The notes under the pieces are model-generated. The model was given only the letters and a program-made list of their open reading frames with translations. It was not told the DNA's origin and did not search any database. Positions 35,186-44,242 of a DNA stretch of 64,000 nucleotides are shown here, piece by piece. Position 1 is the stretch's first letter, and each line of letters opens with the position of its first letter. The stretch is from JAYYZW01 sp965217605. GTDB taxonomy: Bacteria > Pseudomonadota > Gammaproteobacteria > Ga0077536. The position numbers and the translations under genes are program-made. The DNA is taken from NCBI GenBank assembly GCA_965217605.1, contig CBDCJB010000004.1:434001-498000 (forward strand), written 5' to 3'.

Positions 35186-36526
35186 ATGAACCCGAGAAAT
35201 GCCTTCGCGATCGGTCTCGCCATCGCTTGCCTACGCCCGTCAATGGTTCCGGCGGCAACCCCGGACCTCGAGGAGGTCTGGCGCATCGTGCAGCAGCAGC
35301 AAGCCACGATTCAGGCGCTGAACGACAAACTCGACCGCGCCTTGGGCGCGCTCGATCGATCCGAGTCCAAGCTCGCGACTGCGCAAGAACAAATCGCGGT
35401 TCATGCAGAGCGCATCGAAGCGACCGTCGACATACTGGAAGGAACCCAGGGCGGAGACGTATCGGTTGCCGCGTCCTGGGCCGAGCGCACCAACCTCGGC
35501 GGGTATGGCGAGTTGCACTACAACAACCTGGACGACGATGCCACCATCGCCGATGGCGGAACGGACGATCTCGATCGCGCCGACTTCCATCGCTTCGTTT
35601 TCTTCATCAATCACGCATTCAATGATTGGCTGCGTTTGTCCTCCGAGATCGAATTCGAGCATTCCGTAGCCGGTGATGGTTCGCCCGGCGAGGTCGAGCT
35701 GGAGCAGGTGTGGATCGAAGCCGATCTGAATGAGAATCACCGCGTCCGTGCGGGCCTCGACATCCTGCCGGTCGGCCTCATCAACGTGACCCACGAACCG
35801 AACACGTTTTATGGCGTCGAGCGCAACCGCATCGAAACGGAGATCATTCCGGCCACCTGGTGGGAAGCCGGGGTCGCGCTCAAGGGTGTCGTCGTCCCGG
35901 GGTTGAGCTACGACGTCGTGCTGCACTCGGGACTCGTCGTCCCAACGACCGGCGGCAGCGCGGTTCGGCCGCGCAGCGGGCGTTTGAAGGTTGCCGAAGC
36001 CGACAATCAAGACCTCGCCTTCACCGGCCGATTGCGTTACACGGCGATACCCGGCCTGGAGCTCGCCCTGTCCGGTCAATATCAAGCTGATTACACGGGC
36101 ACGGCGGACAACCTGGACGGATCGGCGTTCTTGATTGAAACGCATTTGGATTACCGCCACGCGAGCGGTCTCGCGCTGCGCGCCTTATATGCGCGTTGGA
36201 AACTGGGCGACGACGAGAACCAGGGCCTCGACCCTGGCTTGCGGGACGCAGACACGCTCTCCGACTGGTACGTCGAGCCGGCCTACCGATTCAGCACCGC
36301 GTTCCTGATCCCGGGCGAGGCCGGTATCTTCGGCCGCTACAGCCGCTGGGATCAGCGCGATCAACTCGGCATGCGGTTCCAAGAATTCGCGCGCTTCGAC
36401 GTGGGTTTGAACTATTGGCCGCATCCCGACGTCGTGTTCAAATTCGACGCGCAATGGGAGGATGCGGATGACCCGGTCGACCGATTGCTCAGCGGTTTCA
36501 ACCTAGGGATGGGCTATCGCTTTTGA
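35186..36526 (+). CDS. outer-membrane porin-like beta-barrel with N-terminal coiled coil
   Basis: The 446-residue protein has a signal peptide (FAIGLAIACLRPSMVPAA), a coiled-coil stretch (about 30-90: QQQQATIQALNDKLDRALGA), then alternating beta-strand sequence to the end, where the last residue is phenylalanine (GFNLGMGYRF), as in outer-membrane barrels. It has no TonB box or plug domain, so it looks like a porin rather than a TonB-dependent receptor. Landmarks: NLGGYGELHYNN, FHRFVFFINHAF, VRAGLDILPVGLINVTHEPN. It heads a compact unit with the FMN-binding and PepSY genes under a Fur-box-like site, so a role in iron-related uptake or redox is inferred. Confidence 0.75.
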   Translation: MNPRNAFAIGLAIACLRPSMVPAATPDLEEVWRIVQQQQATIQALNDKLDRALGALDRSESKLATAQEQIAVHAERIEATVDILEGTQGGDVSVAASWAERTNLGGYGELHYNNLDDDATIADGGTDDLDRADFHRFVFFINHAFNDWLRLSSEIEFEHSVAGDGSPGEVELEQVWIEADLNENHRVRAGLDILPVGLINVTHEPNTFYGVERNRIETEIIPATWWEAGVALKGVVVPGLSYDVVLHSGLVVPTTGGSAVRPRSGRLKVAEADNQDLAFTGRLRYTAIPGLELALSGQYQADYTGTADNLDGSAFLIETHLDYRHASGLALRALYARWKLGDDENQGLDPGLRDADTLSDWYVEPAYRFSTAFLIPGEAGIFGRYSRWDQRDQLGMRFQEFARFDVGLNYWPHPDVVFKFDAQWEDADDPVDRLLSGFNLGMGYRF

Positions 36527-36543
36527 TCAGCCGGGCATCGCGC

Positions 36544-37077
36544 ATGCGCCACCGTCTCGACATCCAGATACTGGTCTGGAGTTTCGCGCTCGTCATCGCG
36601 CTGCCGTGCGCCGCGGTGGATGTTTATCTCGAGCCAAAACTATTCATTGCGCAAGCGTTTCATGACCAGCCACCGAAGCCGAAAAAGGTATGGATAACCG
36701 GTTCGCTGAAGAAACAGGTCCATGCCATCCTCGGCGCCGGGCTCGGCTCGATTCGGATCAAGTATTGGCTCGACGGTGCGCGCACGGCATGGGTCCTCGA
36801 AGCGCTCGGGCGGGATCGACCCATCACCACGGGATTCGTCGTCGAGGACGATAAAATCCTGCAAGTCGCGATACTCATATACCGTGAAAGCCAGGGCTTT
36901 GAAGTGCGTTACCCGTTTTTTACCGATCAGTTCCGCGGGGCGCGCTTGACCGGCGCCGATCATCTCGACCGGAACATCGATGGCATTACGGGCGCCACCT
37001 TATCCGTCCGCGCGATCACCGGCTTATCGAAGGTGGCCTTGCTGCTGCATAGTGAAGCGCAGCGTTCCGTCCCATGA
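36544..37077 (+). CDS. FMN-binding domain protein (flavinylation motif)
   Basis: From the ATG at 36544 the protein has 177 residues: a signal peptide (ILVWSFALVIALPCAAV) and a C-terminal FMN-binding domain. The domain ends in NIDGITGATLSVRAI, the D-G-x-T-G-A-T-x-S motif whose threonine is covalently linked to FMN by ApbE in related proteins. It should act as an exported flavoprotein electron carrier. A TTG overlapping the porin stop (36523) would add seven residues. It overlaps the next gene by 4 bp. No apbE is in the window. Confidence 0.85.
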   Translation: MRHRLDIQILVWSFALVIALPCAAVDVYLEPKLFIAQAFHDQPPKPKKVWITGSLKKQVHAILGAGLGSIRIKYWLDGARTAWVLEALGRDRPITTGFVVEDDKILQVAILIYRESQGFEVRYPFFTDQFRGARLTGADHLDRNIDGITGATLSVRAITGLSKVALLLHSEAQRSVP

Positions 37078-37865
37078 ATAGCGAACGCGGTCCCAGAAAC
37101 CTGCCGCCCCCGCCGCGCGTCCATCCCGTTACGCGCTGGCACCGCATTCTCAGCATCGCCAGCGTGCTCATCGTGCTGATCACGATCTCGACCGGTCTGA
37201 TACTCAATCACAGCGACGCGCTCGATCTTTCGAAAAAGCGTTGGCGGGGTGCCGCCATGCGGCATCTGTACGGGTATGGGAATCTCGAAATGACAGCCAG
37301 CTATCGGACGCCCCGCGGCTGGGTCACGCAACTCGGCCCGCGCGTATTTCTCGATACGTTCGAGATCCTTCAGCGCGAAGCGTCGTTGGTCGGAGCGCTC
37401 GCCGTGCAGGACGAGCTCATGGTCGCGTTCACCGATGGACTCGTCGAATTCGACCAGGACCTCAACATCGCCGAGCGCTACGAAACGCTCGACGGGATCG
37501 AACCGCCCATCGAGCAAATGGGTGTTTACGCGGATTCACCCGTGATACTAACGGGCAGCGGGCTTCTGCGGTTCGAAGCGTCGACCGGAGAATTCATGGC
37601 CGTGAATACGGATGCCGAGCCCGCCTGGCAAACGTCCGACGTATTACCCGCGACGCTGCGCGACGAACTCGTCATCGCCTACAGCGGACCCGGCGTGAGC
37701 TACGAGCGGTTGTTGTTGGATCTGCACTCGGGGCGCTTATTCGGCGCCGCGGGCGTGATCATCGTGGACGTCGCAGCCGTCTGCCTGTTGATCCTTGCGG
37801 TGACCGGGGTCTACATGTACTTCAAGTTCAAGCGCAACCTTCCACCGCCGCCTCCTCCGCCTTAA
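37074..37865 (+). CDS. PepSY-associated inner-membrane protein
   Basis: The 263-residue protein has an N-terminal span after the motif VTRWHRILSIASVLIVLITI (a WHR motif usual in PepSY_TM proteins), a periplasmic domain of about 170 residues, and a C-terminal span (VIIVDVAAVCLLILAVTGVY) followed by MYFKFKRN and a terminal run of prolines. PepSY_TM proteins of this shape are often partners of FMN-binding carriers or iron-related reductases. Its start overlaps the FMN gene (ATGA) and its end overlaps convergent moeB by 4 bp. Electron transfer from the inner membrane to the flavoprotein is inferred, not shown. Confidence 0.75.
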   Translation: MNSERGPRNLPPPPRVHPVTRWHRILSIASVLIVLITISTGLILNHSDALDLSKKRWRGAAMRHLYGYGNLEMTASYRTPRGWVTQLGPRVFLDTFEILQREASLVGALAVQDELMVAFTDGLVEFDQDLNIAERYETLDGIEPPIEQMGVYADSPVILTGSGLLRFEASTGEFMAVNTDAEPAWQTSDVLPATLRDELVIAYSGPGVSYERLLLDLHSGRLFGAAGVIIVDVAAVCLLILAVTGVYMYFKFKRNLPPPPPPP

Positions 37866-38626
37866 GCGGTAGCGGCCGCGCCGGCGCCGCCGCATTCGGG
37901 ACAGCGCGGATCCTTGCGAAAGCGCATCTGCTGCCATTCCATGCTGAGCGCATCCAACAGCAGCAAACGCCCGGTGAGATCGCGACCGACGCCGGTCAGC
38001 ACCTTCAGGGTTTCCAACGCCTGCACGCTACCGATGATGCCGAGCAGCGGCGCGATGACACCCGTTTGCCCGCAGGTTTCCTCGATACTCAAACCGTCGG
38101 TGTACAAGCAGCGGTAGCAGGGACTGTCCTCGGTTCCGGGGTGGAAAACACTGACCTGACCCTCAAAGCGGATGGCCGCGCCCGAGATCAGCGGCTTGCG
38201 GTTGCGCACGCAGTGCCGGTTGATGGTGAAACGACTGTCGAAGTTGTCGGTCGCGTCGACCACGGCGTCGACCGTAGCGAGCAACGCGTCGAACTCATCG
38301 TCCTCGAGTTTGTGGTCACGCACCTCGATCGTCGTGGAGGGATTGAGCGCAAGTAATCGTTCGCGCGCGGAGATCACTTTCTTCTGTTGCAAATTATCGG
38401 TCGAGTGGACGATCTGGCGTTGCAGGTTCGACAGCTCGACCTCGTCGTGATCGACCAATACCAAGCGCCCGACCCCCGCCGCCGCGAGGTACATGGCCAC
38501 CGGTGAACCGAGGCCACCGAGACCGATGACCAAAACCGAGGAGGCGACCAGGCGTTCTTGCCCTTCGATATCGATTTCAGGCAGCAGGATCTGGCGGCTG
38601 TAGCGAAGCAATTGCTGATCATCCAT
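37862..38626 (-). CDS. moeB: molybdopterin-synthase adenylyltransferase MoeB (ThiF/HesA family)
   Basis: The 254-residue E1-like enzyme has the ATP-binding motif VLVIGLGGLGSPVAMYLAAA, the conserved ELSNLQRQIVH segment, DATDNFDSRF, and zinc-binding cysteine pairs CYRC and CPEC. It adenylates the C-terminus of MoaD (or of the thiamine carrier ThiS). In gammaproteobacteria moeB commonly follows hemA-prfA-prmC, as here. ThiF is the alternative name; gene order favours MoeB. Confidence 0.9.
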   Translation of the reverse strand: MDDQQLLRYSRQILLPEIDIEGQERLVASSVLVIGLGGLGSPVAMYLAAAGVGRLVLVDHDEVELSNLQRQIVHSTDNLQQKKVISARERLLALNPSTTIEVRDHKLEDDEFDALLATVDAVVDATDNFDSRFTINRHCVRNRKPLISGAAIRFEGQVSVFHPGTEDSPCYRCLYTDGLSIEETCGQTGVIAPLLGIIGSVQALETLKVLTGVGRDLTGRLLLLDALSMEWQQMRFRKDPRCPECGGAGAAATA

Positions 38627-39047
38627 CGTCGTTCTCCTGGGCTTCTATCGCACTATCTCCGGCACTATCTCCGGTATCCGCGACCTCGTCCGCACGCCTT
38701 TGTCCGGCGTGTTCGCCGGGACGGTATAAGGCGCCATAGATCGACCGAACGATAGTGTCCCAGCCGCCTGCAGCGTTCAAATCATCCGCGTGGATCGATT
38801 CGCGGAAACGGATCAGCGCCCAACGGATCCGTTCGAAAAACGATAAGCCACGCGCGTCGAATGCCAGGATCTCGGCGATCTCTGCGAGTTGGATCGCGCG
38901 TAGATCATAGGTGAGTTTCACGGCCTCGTCGGACACCTCACAACTTTCGATGCCTGACAGCGCCGCGAGTTCAGCGGATTGAAAATCGGCGCTAATCGCC
39001 CGCCGCGGAAGTTGACGCTGACGCAAGCACGGGCCAATGTTCTGCAT
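38619..39047 (-). CDS. conserved-looking hypothetical protein between prmC and moeB
   Basis: The 142-residue protein starts at an ATG (39047) overlapping the prmC stop by one base and ends 8 bp inside moeB, so translation is coupled on both sides. Residues about 18-60 (RAISADFQSAELAALSGIES ... VKLTYDLRAIQLAEIAEIL) have the beta-alpha-beta rhythm of a heavy-metal-associated (ferredoxin-like) domain but lack a CxxC metal site. The middle is helical (FFERIRWALIRFRESIHAD) and the C-terminus is acidic and low-complexity. I do not recognise a named family. The gene sits inside the prmC-moeB operon. Confidence 0.7.
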   Translation of the reverse strand: MQNIGPCLRQRQLPRRAISADFQSAELAALSGIESCEVSDEAVKLTYDLRAIQLAEIAEILAFDARGLSFFERIRWALIRFRESIHADDLNAAGGWDTIVRSIYGALYRPGEHAGQRRADEVADTGDSAGDSAIEAQENDDG

Positions 39048-39880
39048 CACCGCCGAACGCCTGAGCTGACGCGCTCCCAGCCCGCTAGATCCTCGGCCGT
39101 CGACACCGCGGTGAATCCGTTTGCGCGGAACAACTCGCGTACCCGGCCCCCTTGTTCTGCGCCGTGCTCGAGGATCAAGGACCCGCCGCTTTTCAGGCAC
39201 CGCGGCGCCTGCGCGACGATCGTCGTCAGCGCGGACAAACCATCCGGACCGGAGAACAACGCCTCGGGCGGTTCGAAACCCAGTGCCGGATCCACATCGG
39301 GCCGTTCTGATTCGGCTACATAGGGCGGGTTGGCGACGATCAGATCGAAGGCCCCACTAGTGAACGGCGCCAACCAGTCCGCGACTACGCCCGTCGCGTT
39401 GAGGGCGCCGAGCCGACGCAGATTCCGGCGGGCGAGCTCGACGGCGGGCGCGGCGTGATCGATCGCAATGACGTAGGACGATGGGCGCTCGAGGGCGATT
39501 GCCGCCGCGACCGCACCGCTCCCCGTGCCGAGATCCGCAATGCGCGTCGCCGCGGTATGCGGATAAATCTCGAGGGCTCGTTCGACCAACAGTTCCGTTT
39601 CGGGCCGTGGTACGAGCACCGCTTCGTTGATCTCGAGTTCGAGCGAAAAGAACTCGGCGCTGCCGGTGAGGTAAGGCACCGGTTTTCCGCTTGCGCGCGC
39701 TCGAACGAGATCCTGGAACCGCTCGAGCGCTAGCGCGTCGAGCGCGCGCGCCGGTTCCCGATAAAGACAGGTGCGCGATACCGCGAGGCTTTCAGCCAGC
39801 AGCACCTCGGCGTCGAGGCGGGGGCTCGAACTGATCTCGAGCTCGGCGCAAGCCGCGTGTAATGCCCCTGCAATGGTCAT
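39047..39880 (-). CDS. prmC: release factor glutamine methyltransferase
   Basis: The 277-residue enzyme (ATG at 39880; a GTG at 39892 is also possible) has motif I (IADLGTGSGAVAAAIAL) and the catalytic NPPYVAE motif. The N-terminal helical domain ends in GKPVPYLTGSAEFFSLE and LVPRPETELL, both typical of PrmC/HemK. It methylates the glutamine of the GGQ motif in release factors, fitting its place directly after prfA. Confidence 0.95.
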   Translation of the reverse strand: MTIAGALHAACAELEISSSPRLDAEVLLAESLAVSRTCLYREPARALDALALERFQDLVRARASGKPVPYLTGSAEFFSLELEINEAVLVPRPETELLVERALEIYPHTAATRIADLGTGSGAVAAAIALERPSSYVIAIDHAAPAVELARRNLRRLGALNATGVVADWLAPFTSGAFDLIVANPPYVAESERPDVDPALGFEPPEALFSGPDGLSALTTIVAQAPRCLKSGGSLILEHGAEQGGRVRELFRANGFTAVSTAEDLAGWERVSSGVRR

Positions 39881-39896
39881 GACCCGCTGCACCGCT

Positions 39897-40982
39897 TCAG
39901 TTACTCGCGAGCTGCGCCATCAGATCGGCTTGATGCTCGGCGACCAGGGGCTCTATCACGTGATCGAGTTGGCCGGCCAGCACGTCCTCGAGCTTGTACA
40001 CCGTGAGGTTGATGCGGTGATCCGTCACGCGCCCTTGAGGAAAATTATAAGTGCGGATGCGTTCGGAGCGATCACCGCTGCCAACCAGATCGCGACGCGT
40101 ACTGGCCTGCTCATCGAGTTGCCGCGTGCGTTCGGTTTGTAGGAGTTTCGCTTTCAATAGGCTCATCGCGCGGGCGCGGTTTTTGTGCTGCGAACGTTCG
40201 TCCTGGCATTCGACGACGACGCCTGTCGGCAAGTGCGTGATGCGGATGGCCGAATCGGTTTTGTTGACGTGTTGACCGCCGGCGCCGGACGCGCGAAAGG
40301 TATCGACGCGTAGATCGCTGGTGTTGACTTCAATGTCGCTCACTTCATCGACTTCCGGCATGACCGCCACGGTGCAGGCGGACGTATGGATCCTGCCTTG
40401 TGATTCCGTTTCGGGAACGCGCTGGACTCGATGTGCGCCCGATTCGAATTTGAGCCTGGAATAGGCGCCCTTGCCGATGACCTTGGCGATGACTTCTTTG
40501 TGGCCGCCGATTTCGGCGTTGCTCGAACTCATAATCTCGATCTTCCAACTGCGCAGTTCGGCGTAGCGGAGATACATCCGCATCAGATCGCCGGCAAACA
40601 GGGCCGCTTCATTACCGCCGGTCCCGGCGCGGATCTCCAGGTAAATATTCGCGTCGTCATTCGGATCTCTGGGTACGAGCAGATTTTGCAGCTCCACATC
40701 GAGTCCTGCGAGCTCTTCGCGCGCGGCCACGGCTTCGTCGCTCGCGAGCGCGCGCATCTCGGCGTCGTCCTCGGCCATGAGCTCCTCGGCATTGACTAGG
40801 GCCTGTTCCGTATCGCGGTAACGCCAGAAGCAATCGACCACCGGACTGATCTCGGCGTGTTCTTTCGCCAGCGTGCGAAATTGATCCTGGTTGGCGATGA
40901 TTTCCGGCGCCGCCAGCATCTGGTCGAGTTCGTGACGGCGTTCCACCAGGCCTTCGAGTTTTTCGAGCAACGAGGCTTTCAT
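39897..40982 (-). CDS. prfA: peptide chain release factor 1
   Basis: The 361-residue protein has the GGQ peptidyl-hydrolysis motif (GAGGQHVNKTDSA) and a PxT-type stop-recognition tripeptide in VPETESQGRIHTSAC, which reads UAA and UAG and separates RF1 from RF2 (SPF). Length equals that of E. coli RF1 within one residue. It overlaps hemA by 4 bp (ATGA). Confidence 0.97.
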   Translation of the reverse strand: MKASLLEKLEGLVERRHELDQMLAAPEIIANQDQFRTLAKEHAEISPVVDCFWRYRDTEQALVNAEELMAEDDAEMRALASDEAVAAREELAGLDVELQNLLVPRDPNDDANIYLEIRAGTGGNEAALFAGDLMRMYLRYAELRSWKIEIMSSSNAEIGGHKEVIAKVIGKGAYSRLKFESGAHRVQRVPETESQGRIHTSACTVAVMPEVDEVSDIEVNTSDLRVDTFRASGAGGQHVNKTDSAIRITHLPTGVVVECQDERSQHKNRARAMSLLKAKLLQTERTRQLDEQASTRRDLVGSGDRSERIRTYNFPQGRVTDHRINLTVYKLEDVLAGQLDHVIEPLVAEHQADLMAQLASN

Positions 40983-42229
40983 TTGTTGCCCAGGTCGAGT
41001 AATTCGCGGGCAACGGCCAGGAAGTCTTCACGGCTTCCGGCGCGGCGCAGGCTACGCGTTGGATGGTGCAGCAATTTGTTGGTCAGGCCGTGGGCCAACG
41101 ACGCCAATACGTCCTCGGGGTTGTCGCCGCGCGCGATCCGCTGGCGCGCTTTGTCCAACGCTTCGTCACGCAATTTCTCGCCGCGGGCGCGGAACGCGGC
41201 GACGGCGGCATCGCCGCTCTGGACGTCGAGCCAATCCATGTAGTCCTGAGTCTGTAGATGCACCATTTCTTCGGCCTGCGCCGCCGCTTCGCGGCGCAAG
41301 TCGAGGTTCGTGCGGACGACGCTCTCGAGATTATCGACCGTATACAAATAGACGTCCTGGAGGTCGCCGACGGTCGGCTCCACGTCGCGTGGCACGGCGA
41401 GGTCAACGATGAACATCGGATTGAATCGCCGTCGTTGCAGCGCGACTTCGACGATCCCCCGCGTGACGATCGGTAAGCGGCTGGCGGTTGACGTAACGAT
41501 GATGTCGGCGTCCTTGATGCGGGCTGGTAATTGCGTGAGCGCGATCGCTTCGCCGCCATAGCGGGATGCAAGGGCTGCGGAACGGTCGACGGTGCGGTTG
41601 GCGATGATCAGGCGCCCGACGTGCGCGCTCGACAGATGGTTAGCGACCAGGGCGATGGTGTCACCGGCGCCGATCAACAACGCGAAGCGTCCGGACAAGT
41701 CGCCGTGTATCTGTTCCGCGAGTTTTACGGATGCATACGCAATCGAAACGGGCGTACTGCCGATATCGGTTTCAGAGCGGATTAGTTTTGCCGTCGAGAA
41801 TGAAAACTGTAGGAGCCGATTGAGCACCTTACCCACCGTCCCGGCATCGACCGCGAGCCGGTAGGCGTCTTTTAACTGGCCCAGGATCTGTGCTTCGCCA
41901 AGCACCAGCGAATCCAATCCGCTCGCGACACGCAAAACATGGCGCACCGCGTGCTCGTTGTTGAGGCGATACACGTGGGGCTCTATTTCGGTAGCGCCGA
42001 GTTCGCGGTAGTTCGCGAGCCAGGACATCGGCTCGGCATTCGACTGGGCCTCCAGCTCGCAGTAGATCTCGGTGCGGTTACAGGTCGAGAGGATCATCGA
42101 TTCCGCAATCCCGCGGCAGGCGTGCAGCGCCCCGAGCGCCGTGGGCAGCTGGCCACTGTCGAAAGCGACCTTTTCCCGCACCTCGACGGGCGCGGTCTTG
42201 TGACTCAATCCGAGAATGAACAGGGTCAT
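40979..42229 (-). CDS. hemA: glutamyl-tRNA reductase
   Basis: The 416-residue enzyme makes glutamate-1-semialdehyde for heme synthesis. It has the catalytic cysteine in MILSTCNRTEIYC, the LGLSHKTAPVEVREK N-terminus, the LVLGEAQILGQLKDAY motif, an NADPH fold (LLIGAGDTIALVANHL) and a helical dimerisation tail. In the Rossmann loop, GAGDT stands where GAGEM/GAGET is usual. First gene of hemA-prfA-prmC-hypothetical-moeB. Confidence 0.96.
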   Translation of the reverse strand: MTLFILGLSHKTAPVEVREKVAFDSGQLPTALGALHACRGIAESMILSTCNRTEIYCELEAQSNAEPMSWLANYRELGATEIEPHVYRLNNEHAVRHVLRVASGLDSLVLGEAQILGQLKDAYRLAVDAGTVGKVLNRLLQFSFSTAKLIRSETDIGSTPVSIAYASVKLAEQIHGDLSGRFALLIGAGDTIALVANHLSSAHVGRLIIANRTVDRSAALASRYGGEAIALTQLPARIKDADIIVTSTASRLPIVTRGIVEVALQRRRFNPMFIVDLAVPRDVEPTVGDLQDVYLYTVDNLESVVRTNLDLRREAAAQAEEMVHLQTQDYMDWLDVQSGDAAVAAFRARGEKLRDEALDKARQRIARGDNPEDVLASLAHGLTNKLLHHPTRSLRRAGSREDFLAVARELLDLGNK

Positions 42230-42318
42230 GGGGCGGGTGCGGTAATTCTAAGTTTTTCGGGCACTTTGCCCGATATGAAGTAGGCTAAGGGAACGAATGT
42301 CGACGAGCGTGAACAAAA

Positions 42319-42371
42319 TTAAGGTCAGCGGCCAACGAGTTATGGAAGTTTTTCACGGGACAGGACACTAG
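42319..42371. repeat. dispersed palindromic repeat, fragment (copy C)
   Basis: The stretch AAGGTCAGCGGCCAACGAGTTATGG, then AAGTTTTTCACGGGACAGGA and CACTAG, matches one end of the element at 60227-60386, with a small insertion between GCG and the GAGTTATGG part. The other half is not present. It lies in the gap between hemA and the TPR gene and may carry or disturb their promoters. Confidence 0.75.
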
Positions 42372-42463
42372 GTTATAGTTTAAACCACAAAGCCCTGGTG
42401 CGAGGCAGCACCTGGGCCGTGTAGCCGCTGCGAGCGACCGCCAATCATCGAAATAGCAGACAC

Positions 42464-44242
42464 GTGATCCAACTACCACTCCGAATTCGAGCCTTACGTC
42501 TGTCGGTAGGCCTGACCGTCTTGGCCCTGGCCCTGGCCCTGGTCATGGTCATGGTGGGTTGCGCCCAACCGGCGCCACGTCCGGTTGCGCGCACCCTACC
42601 GGTATCGCCGCCGACGACCGCTGCGGCGCGCCAGCCGGTCGCGCCGCCGCCCGCATTCGAATTCGAAGATGATCCTTATTATCGTTTGCTGATCGCTGAG
42701 TTCGCCGGGCAGCGCGGGCACATGAAGGTGGCGGTCGAGCATTACCTGGCGCTCGCCGAATCGTTGGGCGATGCGGTGTTGGCGAAGCGGGCCACGCGCA
42801 TCGCAGTGTTTGCGCGCGACGATCCGGCTGCCTTGAACGCGGCGCAGGTGTGGGTCGACCTCGAACCCGAGGACATGGAGGCGCGTCAGATCATAGCGGC
42901 GATGTACATCCGCCACGGCGATGCCGCCGCCGCGCTCGGCCATCTGGAGTATGTGCTCGCAAACGAAGGCGAGGAATCCGGTAATCGTTTGCGCATGATC
43001 GCGAATCTCCTGGGCAGGGAAGAAGACCGCATCACGGCGCTCCTCGTCATGGAACAACTGGTACAGAAGGTGGGCGACAACATCGATGCCCTGCTCGCTT
43101 ACGCATTGTTGTCCATCCGGGCGGAGCACTTGGACAAGGCGCGCGATGCGATGGACCGTATCGTCAAGCACACTGAACTGAGTTCAAACGTCGCCATGGC
43201 GTATCTGGCCGTTCTGCAAAAGCAGGACAAACTGCCCGAAGCGATCGAGTGGCTGGAACGCATGCTGAGCGTCAACCCGGAACAGTTCGGATTGAGGCTC
43301 ATCTTCGCCCGGCTATTGGCAGACGCAAACCGGTATGAAGAAGCGCGTATCCAGTTCACGTTGCTTTCCGATGAGCAGCCGGACAATACGGACATCATCT
43401 TCGCGCTGGCGCTGTTGAATCTGCAAGCGAACCGCACCGATGACGCCGAAACCTACTTCAAGCGCTTGCTGGAACTGGAAACACGCGAAGACGAAGCTTA
43501 TTTCTATCTGGGGCAAATCGCCGAGTCGCGCGATGAGCTCGACGTCGCTGTTACACAGTACCGGGCGATGCAAGGGGGTTCGAACTACTTTTCAGCACAG
43601 TTGCGTATAGCGCTGGCCTTATCGACATTGGGGAAAGTGGAGGACGGACTCGAGCATTTGAGCAATGTCACGGTTCAGGATGAGGAACAGGGCTTCCATC
43701 TCGTTCGTGCGAGAGGCGAAATGCTCACCGAGCACGACCGGTTCGACGAGGCCATGGCGGCTTACGACGACGCCTTGATCGATGGCGTCTATAACACCGA
43801 GATTCTATATACGCGCGCCATGCTCGCCGAGAAAATGGGGCGCCTCGATGTGCTGGAGCGGGACCTCCGCGCCATCATCGCAGCGGAGCCCGACAACGCC
43901 CAGGCGCTGAACGCGTTGGGCTATACGCTTGCGGACCGCACCGAACGCTACGAGGAAGCGTTGGCCTTGATCAACCAGGCTTTGGAATTGACGCCTGATG
44001 ATTTCTATATCCTCGACAGTATGGGATGGGTCCTCTACCGTTTGGGACGGCTCGAAGAAGCCGTGGACTTCTTGGAGAAAGCGCGCGAGATCCGCAACGA
44101 TCCCGAAGTTGCGGCCCATCTCGGTGAGGTGTTATGGGTCATGGGTGATCAGGACGCCGCGCGGGACGTGTGGGAAAGCGCGCTGCGTGACACGCCGAAC
44201 GACAAGAAACTATTGGACGTCATCAAACGCCTGACGCCGTGA
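42464..44242 (+). CDS. TPR-repeat lipoprotein upstream of lolB
   Basis: The 592-residue protein (GTG start) has a lipoprotein signal with the lipobox MVMVGCAQP, a Pro/Ala-rich linker, and tetratricopeptide repeats from about residue 70 to the end (examples: PDNAQALNALGYTLADRTER, YILDSMGWVLYRLGRLEEAV). It is probably an envelope scaffold. A TPR gene just before lolB-ispE-prs is a conserved arrangement in Pseudomonas and relatives. It overlaps lolB by 4 bp. Confidence 0.88.
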   Translation: MIQLPLRIRALRLSVGLTVLALALALVMVMVGCAQPAPRPVARTLPVSPPTTAAARQPVAPPPAFEFEDDPYYRLLIAEFAGQRGHMKVAVEHYLALAESLGDAVLAKRATRIAVFARDDPAALNAAQVWVDLEPEDMEARQIIAAMYIRHGDAAAALGHLEYVLANEGEESGNRLRMIANLLGREEDRITALLVMEQLVQKVGDNIDALLAYALLSIRAEHLDKARDAMDRIVKHTELSSNVAMAYLAVLQKQDKLPEAIEWLERMLSVNPEQFGLRLIFARLLADANRYEEARIQFTLLSDEQPDNTDIIFALALLNLQANRTDDAETYFKRLLELETREDEAYFYLGQIAESRDELDVAVTQYRAMQGGSNYFSAQLRIALALSTLGKVEDGLEHLSNVTVQDEEQGFHLVRARGEMLTEHDRFDEAMAAYDDALIDGVYNTEILYTRAMLAEKMGRLDVLERDLRAIIAAEPDNAQALNALGYTLADRTERYEEALALINQALELTPDDFYILDSMGWVLYRLGRLEEAVDFLEKAREIRNDPEVAAHLGEVLWVMGDQDAARDVWESALRDTPNDKKLLDVIKRLTP

